Shown: positions 1 through 6,403 of the stretch, one piece after another
How the letters are laid out: every line of letters begins with the position of its first letter
Position numbering within the stretch: the stretch's first letter is position 1
DNA from: Spirochaetia bacterium
GTDB lineage: Bacteria; Spirochaetota; Spirochaetia; Treponematales; Breznakiellaceae
Direction: 5' to 3'
DNA: 9,022 bases
NCBI GenBank assembly: GCA_026002305.1
Contig: BOBI01000086.1
Span: 1-9,022, forward strand
Made by a program: the position numbers and the translations under genes
Notes under the pieces: model-generated
What the model saw: only the letters and a program-made list of their open reading frames with translations
Databases searched by the model: none
Told to the model about the DNA's origin: nothing

Positions 1-2
1 AT

Positions 3-1256
3 GACGAAGCCTGGTACCAGAGATTCGATAACGGGGATATATATTACTACGGCAACAAATACGGCACACATTATGTCCGGCCCGTGCGCGCCTTTTTAGC
101 CACGCCGGAACCGACAGACTCACCGGAGCCGGAACCAACGGCAACACCGACAGACACTCCAACGCCGGCACCATCGAGTTCACCAACAGCGTCCGCCTCG
201 CCGACAACATCCGCGACACCAACGGCTACACCGTCGGGTTCACCAGCAGCCTCGCCAACGGCTACACCTACTCCCACGCCTACACCCACTCCGACACCTA
301 CACCGACACCTACACCGACACCAACTCCGACACCAACACCAACACCGACACCGACACCAACACCAACTCCGACACCAACGCCAACGGCGCCCGCAACGGC
401 AATGGTAACCATGCCCGCCGGAACCGCAATAAACACACCACCGGTCGGCCAGGTATTCATAGAGGGCCGTGACAGCGTGCAAACCATAAACTCATTTAAA
501 ATTGCCGCTTACGAAACCACATGGAGCCTGTGGCAAGAGGTACGCGACTGGGCAACAGCAAACGGTTACGCATTTGCAAACACGGGTGTAGAAGGACACG
601 GAACGGACGGAACCGGCGCGGAGGGGGTGGGAACAGCCGAAACAAGGGCGCTCCGTCCTGTAACCGCGGTAAGTTGGCGGGACGCCATTGTATGGTGCAA
701 CGCCTACAGCGAAAAGAACGGCAAAACGCCTGTGTATTATAAGGAGACTACCTACACAACCATCCTAAAAAATTCCAGCATCGCAGCCGACGTGGATGCC
801 GCAAAAGTTAAAAGCACGGCAAACGGTTACCGCCTGCCAACCGAAGCGGAGTGGGAATATGCGGCTCGCGGCGGCGTTCCGGGTAGTACAGAGTGGAATT
901 ACACGTATTCAGGCAGTGGAACCATAGACAATGTAGCATGGTATTGGGGTAATTCTTCTACCGGCCTTAACACAACCAGTCCCGACTATGGCGCGCATCC
1001 TGTAGGAACAAAGGCGGCAAACGGACAAGGGCTATTCGATATGTCGGGCAATGCATTTGAATGGTGCTGGGACCGGCATGGAACTATCACTGCTACAACT
1101 CTTGCAACGGGGGCCGCATCGGGCACGAACCGCGTTTTCCGCGGCGGCAGCTGGAGCAGCATTGCTTCCTTCGGCGAGGTTGCCAAACGTATGCCCAGCA
1201 GTCCCGACGCCAAGGGCAACGGTATGGGTTTCCGTGTTGTGTGCGCCGTAGAATAG
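3..1256 (+). CDS. Surface-type protein: DUF1566 domain end, Thr-Pro linker, FGE-sulfatase-fold domain (5' partial)
   Basis: The frame is open from the left edge, so the protein begins outside the window; the GTG at 84 lies inside it. The first ~30 residues ([11 protein letters not shown], then HYVRPVRAF) match the end of a DUF1566/Lcl_C domain, which has a C-type-lectin-like fold. A Pro/Thr/Ser/Ala linker follows from about base 100, containing (TP)20 at 264-386. From about base 402 comes a complete FGE-sulfatase (SUMF1) domain: [57 protein letters not shown] and a terminal GFRVV. The two active-site cysteines of true formylglycine-generating enzymes are missing from the corresponding stretch ([19 protein letters not shown]), so I infer a ligand-binding or structural role, not sulfatase activation. 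Any signal peptide would lie upstream. Both domain ends carry changes where such repeats often have Asn, as in diversity-generating retroelement targets, but no template repeat or reverse transcriptase is in the window. Confidence 0.88.
   Translation, partial: DEAWYQRFDNGDIYYYGNKYGTHYVRPVRAFLATPEPTDSPEPEPTATPTDTPTPAPSSSPTASASPTTSATPTATPSGSPAASPTATPTPTPTPTPTPTPTPTPTPTPTPTPTPTPTPTPTPTPTPTAPATAMVTMPAGTAINTPPVGQVFIEGRDSVQTINSFKIAAYETTWSLWQEVRDWATANGYAFANTGVEGHGTDGTGAEGVGTAETRALRPVTAVSWRDAIVWCNAYSEKNGKTPVYYKETTYTTILKNSSIAADVDAAKVKSTANGYRLPTEAEWEYAARGGVPGSTEWNYTYSGSGTIDNVAWYWGNSSTGLNTTSPDYGAHPVGTKAANGQGLFDMSGNAFEWCWDRHGTITATTLATGAASGTNRVFRGGSWSSIASFGEVAKRMPSSPDAKGNGMGFRVVCAVE
264..386 (+). repeat. 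Thr-Pro coding microsatellite, 20 units plus one Thr
   Basis: The stretch is a run of alternating ACN and CCN codons encoding (TP)20-T between the two folded domains. Third positions vary (ACA, ACG, ACT, ACC), so it is a degenerate hexamer repeat, not a pure one. The protein repeat is an extended flexible spacer. Copy number could change by slippage in steps of six bases without shifting the frame. Confidence 0.95.
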
Positions 1257-1293
1257 CAAAAATTTGGCGCCAGGCACATTTTGGAAAATGATC

Positions 1294-1318
1294 TACCTCG
1301 CCGCTCTGCGGCGAGGTA
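1294..1318. other. Perfect 11-bp hairpin after the FGE-fold gene
   Basis: Arms TACCTCGCCGC and GCGGCGAGGTA enclose the loop TCT, starting 38 bases after the stop codon. No T run follows, so it is not a standard terminator. It may stabilise the mRNA 3' end. A hairpin just downstream of the variable repeat is also a known feature of diversity-generating retroelement targets, but this alone does not establish one. Confidence 0.75.
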
Positions 1319-1373
1319 ATAAACCAAAGCACGGACAATAACACGACCTAACAAAACCATCCGCTAACCCAAC

Positions 1374-1402
1374 CCCCGCGCCGTTTGGCGCGGGGCTTTT
1401 TT
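1374..1402 (+). terminator. Intrinsic terminator of the FGE-fold gene
   Basis: A GC-rich 9-bp stem (CCCCGCGCC and GGCGCGGGG) with the loop GTTT is followed by C and six T. It is a classic rho-independent terminator for rightward transcription, about 118 bases after the stop codon. Confidence 0.9.
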
Positions 1403-1886
1403 GATCGGTACCTGATCGGTGCCAGGCACTTTTTTTTGTGCGTAAAGGCGTTTTTTCCGCCTTTGTCAGAACGGCGGCGTGCGGTTTATGTGGCGTGTGC
1501 CCTTTAGCTGCATTACCCGACAAAAGCAGAGGCACATTCTGTTCTGAAATTGGTACCATGATGCAAACGCTCGCAGGTTCCATTGCGGAATGGAAGAGAG
1601 CTGCCTGTTTCTTCCCTATGTTAGCGTCAAAGGCGTTTTTTCTGCTGTTGTTAGAAATGGCGTCTGGGCGGTAAAAGGTTCCAGTGTGACGCATATTGCG
1701 TCATGCGGATTAATAAGCCGCTGGTGATCAAAGAAGAGATGGCGTTCCGATAGCACCATGCGGAACACTGGGTTCTTTTACCGCCCAGATATTTTTGTGT
1801 TAAGGGCAGAAAAAATGTATTTGGAGCGGCGTAATGTGGAGAAAATTTTCTATGCGTTTATCGTGAGCAGACGGGCTCGTGCCCCG
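1403..1886. other. Intergenic region with repeats, no convincing gene
   Basis: About 480 bases separate the terminator from the end of priA. I see no gene: the open frames here lack a usable ribosome site, and one runs back through the terminator. It holds a hairpin with arms AAAGGCG and CGCCTTT (1444-1464), a second copy of AAAGGCGTTTTTTC at about 1629, GCCAGGCAC at about 1420 shared with about 1269, the palindrome TGACGCA-TAT-TGCGTCA at 1687-1703, and the long inverted repeat listed separately. Confidence 0.6.
1663..1789. repeat. Long imperfect inverted repeat, 32-nt arms
   Basis: The arms at 1663-1694 and 1758-1789 pair at 27 of 32 positions. The outer 15 bases (TCTGGGCGGTAAAAG) are a perfect match, then 7 and 5 more pairs follow. 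The two interruptions are symmetric: GTT faces GTT and GA faces GA. The 63-nt centre holds part of the 17-base palindrome at 1687-1703. Read outward from the centre, both arms encode nearly the same peptide (MRHTGTFYRPD and MRNTGFFYRPD), so they may be two copies of a dispersed repeat in opposite orientation. Whether it is transcribed cannot be seen. Confidence 0.7.
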
Positions 1887-3965
1887 CTACATCACATTCA
1901 CCGGATCGACATCCACCTCCAAATGAACCTTGGCGTCGTGGAATGGTTCATAGCGGAGCAGGGTCTGGCGGCAGCAGGTGTGGAGGGTGGACATGGTACG
2001 TCCGCGCAAAATTATGTGGCGGCGGTGGCTGCCGTTTAACAGCTCGATGGGGCACTCGGCGGGGCCAAGGCAGTCGGCGTCGCGGGGGAGGAGCGGGCTT
2101 GCGATGTTGAATATGTGGCCGATTGCGGTTTCGGCGCGTCCGGCTTCTTTGCTGCGGACTGTGATGCGGATAAGGCGCGACCACGGGGGAAAGGCCATCA
2201 TCTTGCGCATTTCCAACTCTTGTGTGTAAAAACCTTCCAGATCGAGGGCGCAGGCGCGTTTTATCAGTGGATCGTTTGGGCGCAAAGTCTGAACAATCAC
2301 CTTTCCATCGGGGAAAAAGCGTCCGGCACGCCCCGCAACCTGCACAATCAGCGAAAAGGTGCGCTCGGCGGCGCGAAAATCGGGCATTTGGAGCCCCGTA
2401 TCCGCAAATATAACACCGACAAGCCGCACCCCGGGAAAATTGAGGCCTTTGGCGACCATTTGTGTGCCCACCAGTATGTCGATTCCGTGATTTTTGAACA
2501 AAGCCATCGTTTCTTCGGGTTTTGTCTTGCTTGCCGTGTCGGCATCCAAGCGGCGTACACGCAGATCGGGGAAGGTGCGGTGCAGCTCCTCCTCAATTAA
2601 CTCGGTACCAAAGCCCTTAAAACCGGCCTCCATCGAGCCGCACTGCGGACAGGCGGCCGGCGGCGGCGTCTGCCAGCCGCAATAATGGCACACGACGCGC
2701 CCCGTGCTTTTGTGCCATGTTAGCGCCACAGAGCAGTGTTTGCACTTTAACTCAAAACCGCAGCTTGGACACCTGTAAAAGTAAGCAAACCCGCGCCTGT
2801 TCAAAAACAAAATCGTCTGACGCCCTGCCGCGGCGGTGGCACGAATCTCCTGTTTTAGCTCGTAGGTAAGGCAACCGTCTGTGGCGCCAAGGTCTACAGG
2901 TTTAATCCGGGGCATACTGCCGCCGGAAAGCCGCCGCGTTAAATCCAGGCGGCGGATAGCGCCATCGGCCATCAGCTTCCACGCCTCCGCCGAAGGTGTT
3001 GCCGACCCCATCACAAGCACGGCGCCGCCCGCACCAACCTGCGCACACCGGTGCATCGCCACCTGCCGCCCGTGATAGCGCGGCGTATTGCCGGATTTAT
3101 ACGAGCCGTCGTGCTCCTCGTCAATAATAACCAGCCCCAAATCCCGCACAGGCGCAAAAACCGCACTCCGCGGCCCCACCACAATACGCGCCTCTCCCCG
3201 CTTAATTCTCATCCATTCGTCCAGCCGTTTCTGTCCGCTCATCGCCGAATGAAGCGTCGCCGCCTGCGGCCCAAACCGCCTTCCAATCGCCTCCGCCGTC
3301 TGGTGCGTCAACGCAATTTCCGGCACAAGGTAAATCACCGACCTGCCCGCATCCAGAATCCGCTGCGCCGCCTTTAAAAAAACCTCGGTCTTGCCGGAGC
3401 CGGTAATCCCGTAAAGGTAGAAGTATTGATTATGGGGGGAAGTCTCCCCCTCGCTACAGCCGCCTGCGGCGTCTTTCGCTACCCCCTCTGCGGGGACACC
3501 CCGCAACACCCCGTCCGTTGTTACAGTCTGCGGCACAATCGCGTCAAGAGCCGCTTGCTGTTCGCCGGAAAGGCCGTGCTCATTTGCGGCAGCCAGATCC
3601 AAGTCGTCGGTGGTAAAGGATGCAAAACCGGAAGGGCGGCGTCCCGACGGAATCATCGCGGAAAGCGCTTCCCCGTGCGTGCAAAAGTAAAAATCCGCGA
3701 CCCATTTGGCAAGCGCGATTTCGTCGGCGCCAAACACAGGCTCCTTGTCCACAAGCCGCCTGATAGGTTTTATTTTTTCAGGCGGCACACCGGCAGGCGG
3801 TACATCAGTTTCCCCGATAATAAAGCCCACCATCTCGCGCCTGCCAAACTGACAAACCGCCCGCTTCCCCACCGCAGGATCCCCCTTCACGCCGCCTGAA
3901 TAGGTAAAGGGCGGTGTCCCGAAAGCAAGCGGTACATCAAAAACCATTTCGTAGTAGTTATTCAA
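1887..3965 (-). CDS. priA: Primosomal protein N', replication restart helicase PriA
   Basis: A 692-residue superfamily 2 DNA helicase that recognises stalled forks and reloads the replisome. Visible parts in order: N-terminal 3'-end-binding domain (about 1-105, FDVPL and FTYSGG), Walker A GITGSGKTE at 186-194, DEEH at 282-285, a two-zinc cysteine cluster (C399, C402, C408, C411, C426, C429, C439, C442), VGTQMVAKGLNFPGV at about 499-513 and QVAGRAGR at 542-549. Length is close to other PriA proteins (about 730). The TTG start is chosen because a stop lies just upstream and residues 1-11 match the family N-terminus; Met7 is the alternative. No clear Shine-Dalgarno is seen. It lies 12 bases after aroH, so the two are probably cotranscribed. 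Residues ~145-179 form an extra low-complexity linker before Walker A, encoded by clustered palindromes. Confidence 0.97.
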   Translation of the reverse strand: MNNYYEMVFDVPLAFGTPPFTYSGGVKGDPAVGKRAVCQFGRREMVGFIIGETDVPPAGVPPEKIKPIRRLVDKEPVFGADEIALAKWVADFYFCTHGEALSAMIPSGRRPSGFASFTTDDLDLAAANEHGLSGEQQAALDAIVPQTVTTDGVLRGVPAEGVAKDAAGGCSEGETSPHNQYFYLYGITGSGKTEVFLKAAQRILDAGRSVIYLVPEIALTHQTAEAIGRRFGPQAATLHSAMSGQKRLDEWMRIKRGEARIVVGPRSAVFAPVRDLGLVIIDEEHDGSYKSGNTPRYHGRQVAMHRCAQVGAGGAVLVMGSATPSAEAWKLMADGAIRRLDLTRRLSGGSMPRIKPVDLGATDGCLTYELKQEIRATAAAGRQTILFLNRRGFAYFYRCPSCGFELKCKHCSVALTWHKSTGRVVCHYCGWQTPPPAACPQCGSMEAGFKGFGTELIEEELHRTFPDLRVRRLDADTASKTKPEETMALFKNHGIDILVGTQMVAKGLNFPGVRLVGVIFADTGLQMPDFRAAERTFSLIVQVAGRAGRFFPDGKVIVQTLRPNDPLIKRACALDLEGFYTQELEMRKMMAFPPWSRLIRITVRSKEAGRAETAIGHIFNIASPLLPRDADCLGPAECPIELLNGSHRRHIILRGRTMSTLHTCCRQTLLRYEPFHDAKVHLEVDVDPVNVM
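3435..3505. repeat. Palindrome cluster inside the priA linker
   Basis: Three hairpins lie within 71 bases: GGGGGA-AGTC-TCCCCC (3435-3450), GCCGC-CT-GCGGC (3459-3470) and TGCGGGG-ACA-CCCCGCA (3489-3505). They encode PriA residues of about 154-177, a Gly/Ala/Glu-rich stretch between the N-terminal and helicase domains. This looks like a palindromic interspersed repeat that entered in frame at a tolerant linker; the insertion itself is inferred. Confidence 0.55.
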
Positions 3966-3977
3966 AGCGTTTACAGT

Positions 3978-4367
3978 TTAGCACACCGCAGGCGGCTTTT
4001 GTTCCATGCCGCCGCGATCCGGACGCAAAACCTCCGCACCGCCTGTGTAAACATGGTGTGGCTTTGCGCCTTCTTCCATGTAACAATGAAGCAGAAGGCG
4101 GATCGTACGCGGCAGCATACCGGAGGTATTGGGTTCTTGCACACAGAAAAGAACAAGGCCGGCGCCTAGACCGCTTTTACGCAGGGCCGAGGCGGGGTTT
4201 ATTGCCGTTAAATCGCCGGTAACAGAAAAAACCAGTGATATGATGTCGGATTCCGGCAAATTGTTTTCGCCCAGCAATAAATTGTAGGCGGAGCAAACCT
4301 GTTTTTTAATGTCGTCTTCCGTGTTCAAGGCGCAAATCGCGGCACGGAGCGCAACAATCTTTTTCAT
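3978..4367 (-). CDS. aroH: Chorismate mutase, monofunctional AroH type
   Basis: The 129-residue product converts chorismate to prephenate, the branch step to phenylalanine and tyrosine, in the cytosol. It aligns almost without gaps with Bacillus subtilis AroH (127 residues). Active-site residues are all present: R8 (R7 in Bacillus), R63, C75, E78, R90 and Y107 (Y108 in Bacillus), with the family pattern FCVQE, a following TIR, and HVY before VLRPD. The start at Met (MKKIVALRAA) matches the family; the frame is open for 23 codons further upstream, but those residues have no counterpart and overlap the divergent gene. There is no strong Shine-Dalgarno. It is the first gene of the aroH-priA pair and is divergent from the P-loop gene, with 53 bases between the starts. 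Confidence 0.92.
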   Translation of the reverse strand: MKKIVALRAAICALNTEDDIKKQVCSAYNLLLGENNLPESDIISLVFSVTGDLTAINPASALRKSGLGAGLVLFCVQEPNTSGMLPRTIRLLLHCYMEEGAKPHHVYTGGAEVLRPDRGGMEQKPPAVC

Positions 4368-4389
4368 GCTGTAAATTCTATTCGACTTG

Positions 4390-4398
4390 TGGTATACT
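4390..4398 (+). promoter_or_regulatory. Extended -10 promoter for the P-loop gene
   Basis: TGGTATACT combines the TGN extension with a good -10 hexamer. It has no convincing -35 (TGTAAA at 4370-4375 is weak). It is placed 22 bases before the ATG, giving a leader of about 16 bases. It lies in the shared 53-base gap between divergent genes. Confidence 0.5.
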
Positions 4399-4420
4399 CT
4401 GCTAGTGGCGGTGTAATAGT

Positions 4421-5005
4421 ATGGTAACCATTTCAAACATGATTATGATAGGTTCCGGCGGACGCAATGCAGGAAAGACATTCGCCGCCATGGAGCTTGT
4501 GCGCCGGTTTAAAACCGAAGCGGCGAAAAACTCCCCCATCCGCCTTATCGGGCTAAAAGTTACCGGCGTCGAAAAATCAAACGGTGTCTGTCCGCGTGGC
4601 GGGAAAGGCTGCGGCGCCTGCGCAATTAACGGCGATTTTTGTTTAAGCGAAGAAAAAAACAATGCTTGCGACAAGGACACCTCCCTTTTACTTGCGGCAG
4701 GCGCCGACAAAGTTTTCTGGCTGCGTTGCCTGCGCGCCTCGTTTGAAAGCGGCATTGCAGCTTTTCTCAAAGAAATTGATCCTGCGGGCAACGGAAAAGG
4801 GCATGATAAAACCATTATAATCTGCGAATCCAACAGCCTGCGAAATTCCGTTCTGCCCGGCCTGTTTGTGATGATAAAAAATAACGAAACGCCAAAGCCA
4901 AGCGCGGCTTCCGTCGCGGATCTTGCCGACCTCTCTCTGCAAAACCCCGTTAGTAAAGATGACCTTGATTTACTTTACGCCCTTGCGCGGCAAAGGTGCA
5001 TTTAG
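4421..5005 (+). CDS. MobB-like P-loop NTPase with a four-cysteine cluster
   Basis: A 194-residue cytosolic protein of no established function. The N-terminus has a Walker A motif, IGSGGRNAGKT (K19, T20), in the setting seen in MobB-like molybdopterin-guanine dinucleotide proteins. Residues 57-74 hold C-x6-C-x2-C-x6-C (CPRGGKGCGACAINGDFC), which could bind zinc or an Fe-S cluster. KDTSLLLAAGADKVFWLR at about 85-102 and IICESNSLR at about 133-141 resemble the MobB pattern in which a nucleotide-binding core is followed by a conserved CESNS-type loop. ATG 4421 has only a weak ribosome site (GGCGG); Met7 (4439) and Met9 (4445) are alternatives. It is divergent from aroH-priA. A role in metallocofactor handling is an inference from fold and cysteines; no molybdenum genes are nearby. 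Confidence 0.75.
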   Translation: MVTISNMIMIGSGGRNAGKTFAAMELVRRFKTEAAKNSPIRLIGLKVTGVEKSNGVCPRGGKGCGACAINGDFCLSEEKNNACDKDTSLLLAAGADKVFWLRCLRASFESGIAAFLKEIDPAGNGKGHDKTIIICESNSLRNSVLPGLFVMIKNNETPKPSAASVADLADLSLQNPVSKDDLDLLYALARQRCI

Positions 5006-5082
5006 GTTTAAATTTCCTACGGCTAATTTTTTATGCCATGCAGAAGTCAATTTTTGACGCTATTTGAGGAGGATTAAACGGG

Positions 5083-5296
5083 ATGAATGTTGGAAATGTG
5101 AGACCGTATAGGAGAACAAAACCTGAAAAATCATCACAGGTTTTACCGGTAATAAAACCAGTTTATCAGAAGGCTATCTTGCAAAACTTCAGAATGTAAT
5201 GAACATTTGATAAGGGATTTAAAAAAAGTGATTGACAATCTTGGCTCAAGCTGGGCAGCACAACTGAAGCAGCTACTTAGCGAGTCGGTACGGTAA
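5083..5296 (+). pseudogene. Small disrupted gene of unknown function
   Basis: A perfect AGGAGG (5067-5072) stands 10 bases before ATG 5083. That frame gives 38 residues (MNVGNVRPYRRTKPEK, ending LQNFRM) and stops at 5199. Another frame, open from 5156, continues with NEHLIRDLKKVIDNLGSSW and ends at 5296, giving a plausible amphipathic helical continuation. I infer one small gene of about 70 residues broken by a frameshift near 5195. The alternative is a genuine 38-residue protein. I do not recognise the family. Its end runs into the truncated DUF433 remnant, so a rearrangement junction lies near 5285-5291. Confidence 0.45.
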
Positions 5297-5387
5297 TACG
5301 AGTCCCTTTTATACAAGGTTTCCCCAAACGAATGCCTTTATCTATAGTGATATATGCAGATAATTCATCATTTACCATAGTGTTCAT
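5277..5387 (-). pseudogene. Truncated DUF433 antitoxin
   Basis: The 36-residue frame MNTMVNDELSAYITIDKGIR followed by LGKPCIKGTRITV is the unmistakable N-terminal part of DUF433 proteins, which are antitoxins usually paired with DUF5615 PIN-like toxins. The family continues for about 40 more residues with a helix-turn-helix-like region, but here it ends in PTR and a stop directly after GTRITV. No toxin partner is present. It reads leftward, opposite to the four cassettes on its right, and its ATG follows directly on GTTGTATA, a core-site-like sequence on that strand. It is a remnant left by a rearrangement. Confidence 0.75.
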
Positions 5388-5388
5388 T

Positions 5389-5618
5389 ATACAACGTCTA
5401 TGTTTTTTATTGTCCGTGTTTTGGTTTAATACCGCGCAGCTTGCTGCGCTCTTCGGCGTTAAACCAAAACACACGTACAATCATTTCCTATACAACGACA
5501 GCTTTTTGAAAAAAAGCTGATACCGCGTGGCTTGCCGCGCGGTAGTTCATCAACTATTTTTATGTATATGATTTTTCATACAATTTCAAGGCATAATGTC
5601 GCAAACCGTATGTTATGT
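5389..5618. repeat. Hairpin-rich, attC-like element left of cassette A
   Basis: The segment runs from ATACAAC (5389-5395, with a second copy at 5490-5496) to GTTATGT (5612-5618). Inside are three stable hairpins: 14-bp perfect outer arms GTGTTTTGGTTTAA (5416-5429) and TTAAACCAAAACAC (5459-5472) enclosing GCGCAGC-TT-GCTGCGC; CAGCTTTTT-GAA-AAAAAGCTG (5499-5519); and TACCGCG and CGCGGTA arms at 5521-5544. Core boxes at both ends with several hairpins between resemble the elements at 7040 and 7975, but the hairpins do not align with those. It may be a divergent or composite recombination site. There is no gene here. Confidence 0.45.
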
Positions 5619-5823
5619 GCAATTGGGCTAAAATGGGTAAAACACGACAAACACATGAAAGAAATTTTCTGAGAAAAATATTCAAAATACAATGATTTTC
5701 CATTCAATTATGACAACTGCCTCCCACTTGTGCTATAAAAATCAGCGCATTTTTTAAAGGCTCTCCCACCGAAGGCACAAAAAAGCCTTCATGCGTTTGT
5801 CGGGATGGGTAAAAATGACACAC
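5619..5823. other. Non-coding 5' part of cassette A
   Basis: About 200 AT-rich bases hold no supported gene. The only clear structure is a small hairpin with arms GAAGGC (5771-5776) and GCCTTC (5785-5790) just before the promoter of the nucleotidyltransferase gene. Confidence 0.5.
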
Positions 5824-5851
5824 TTGACAAAAAAACTTGGGAATTTATAAT
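5824..5851 (+). promoter_or_regulatory. Near-consensus promoter, probably leaderless transcript
   Basis: TTGACA (5824-5829) and TATAAT (5846-5851) are both perfect sigma-70 consensus hexamers, 16 bases apart. Initiation about 7 bases after the -10 would fall at 5858, the A of the ATG. No Shine-Dalgarno lies at the right distance before that ATG, which agrees with a leaderless message. Confidence 0.8.
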
Positions 5852-5857
5852 AAAAAC

Positions 5858-6178
5858 ATGGATAATTTGCAAGAAAAAGTAAGCTATATAAGGGAATCCA
5901 TCCTAAAATTTGTACCGGCCAGGTATATTTTTTTGTTTGGTTCTTATGCCTACGGCAACCCAACGGAAAAAAGTGATATAGATATTTATGTAGTAACACC
6001 GGATAATACAAACAATTTTTCGGAACTATACGCAAAAATCGTTGGGGATTTAAGAGAGAAGGAAATATTTTTTATTGATTTATTATTTGGTAGGGAAAGT
6101 GTTTTTAATGCAAGAAAGGTAAAAAATATTTTTGAAAAGACCATTCTGCAAAAAGGGAAAATTATTTATGGAAATTGA
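5858..6178 (+). CDS. MNT-type minimal nucleotidyltransferase (antitoxin)
   Basis: A 106-residue protein of the DNA polymerase beta-like minimal nucleotidyltransferase family. The signature GSYAYGNPTEKSDIDIYV (28-45) contains the GS motif and the paired aspartates D40 and D42; the third metal-binding aspartate is probably D74 in FFIDLL. In MNT-HEPN pairs this protein is the antitoxin that modifies the HEPN ribonuclease. The ATG at 5858 is chosen because it coincides with the predicted transcription start; a TTG at 5837 in frame would lie between -35 and -10. The next gene overlaps its end by 11 bases, typical for such pairs, but that gene is truncated, so this antitoxin may be an orphan. Confidence 0.88.
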   Translation: MDNLQEKVSYIRESILKFVPARYIFLFGSYAYGNPTEKSDIDIYVVTPDNTNNFSELYAKIVGDLREKEIFFIDLLFGRESVFNARKVKNIFEKTILQKGKIIYGN

Positions 6179-6236
6179 AGATGTAATGGAATGGATACAA
6201 CTTGCGGATGATGATCTTGATTCCGCAAAAATATAA
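6168..6236 (+). pseudogene. HEPN-domain toxin, truncated to 22 residues
   Basis: The frame starts at ATG 6168 inside the end of the MNT gene and reads MEIEDVMEWIQLADDDLDSA, then KI and a stop. This is the typical first helix of HEPN proteins, which normally run to about 130 residues with an RxxxxH catalytic motif; that motif is absent. A shifted frame right after (KPIIEIIKINDRNNKKGTL, stop near 6295) may be the remains of the C-terminus after an internal deletion. The toxin is therefore dead. Confidence 0.7.
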
Positions 6237-6309
6237 AACCAATAATCGAAATAATAAAAATTAACGATAGAAATAATAAAAAAGGGACATTGTAAAATAG
6301 CCCAACTGC

Positions 6310-6327
6310 ATATAACACACGTTATGC
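6310..6327. repeat. Collapsed recombination site between cassettes A and B
   Basis: ATATAAC and GTTATGC are separated by only ACAC. The two outer core boxes seen at the other junctions are present, but the ~150 bases of hairpins between them are missing. It looks like an attC-like site that lost its centre. Confidence 0.5.
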
Positions 6328-6403
6328 GCAATTCGACCTTAAAACAAGGTATAAAAAATCATACATAATAAATATAATTTTTTTTAAAAATCTGAAAAAT
6401 CTA

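Larger units (their letters stand above)
5612..6316 (+). mobile_element. Gene cassette A (MNT antitoxin and HEPN remnant)
   Basis: The unit begins with the arm GTTATGTGCAATTGGGCTA (5612-5630) and ends with TAGCCCAACTGCATATAAC (6298-6316). These are reverse complements at 17 of 19 positions. The arm sequence belongs to this unit alone; the neighbours have other arms. This fits an integron cassette whose ends meet when it is circular. It has a long 5' non-coding part and a decayed second gene. Confidence 0.6.

Noticed and set aside
84..86. GTG as the start of the FGE-fold protein
   Set aside because: The frame is open to base 3 with a recognisable DUF1566 end (HYVRPVRAF), so this GTG is internal.
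122..420. A protein-like alternative frame across the linker, rich in T, D, N, Y and NNC codons
   Set aside because: The second-base C of Pro, Thr, Ser and Ala codons becomes the third base in this frame, which creates the apparent NNC codon bias by itself.
71..487. Long Val-Gly-repeat reading frame antisense to the Thr-Pro linker
   Set aside because: It is the mirror of the coding repeat, has no ribosome site and is not a protein-like sequence outside the repeat.
1293..1694. A 133-codon frame on the minus strand
   Set aside because: It runs through the terminator and hairpins of the neighbouring gene, has no family similarity and starts in one arm of an inverted repeat.
1873..1885. GGGC-TCGT-GCCC hairpin as the terminator of priA
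   Set aside because: The stem is only about 4-5 bp and no T run follows on the minus strand.
4368..4436. A 23-codon upstream extension of aroH
   Set aside because: Known AroH proteins begin at the internal Met, active-site numbering fits that start, and the extension would overlap the divergent gene.
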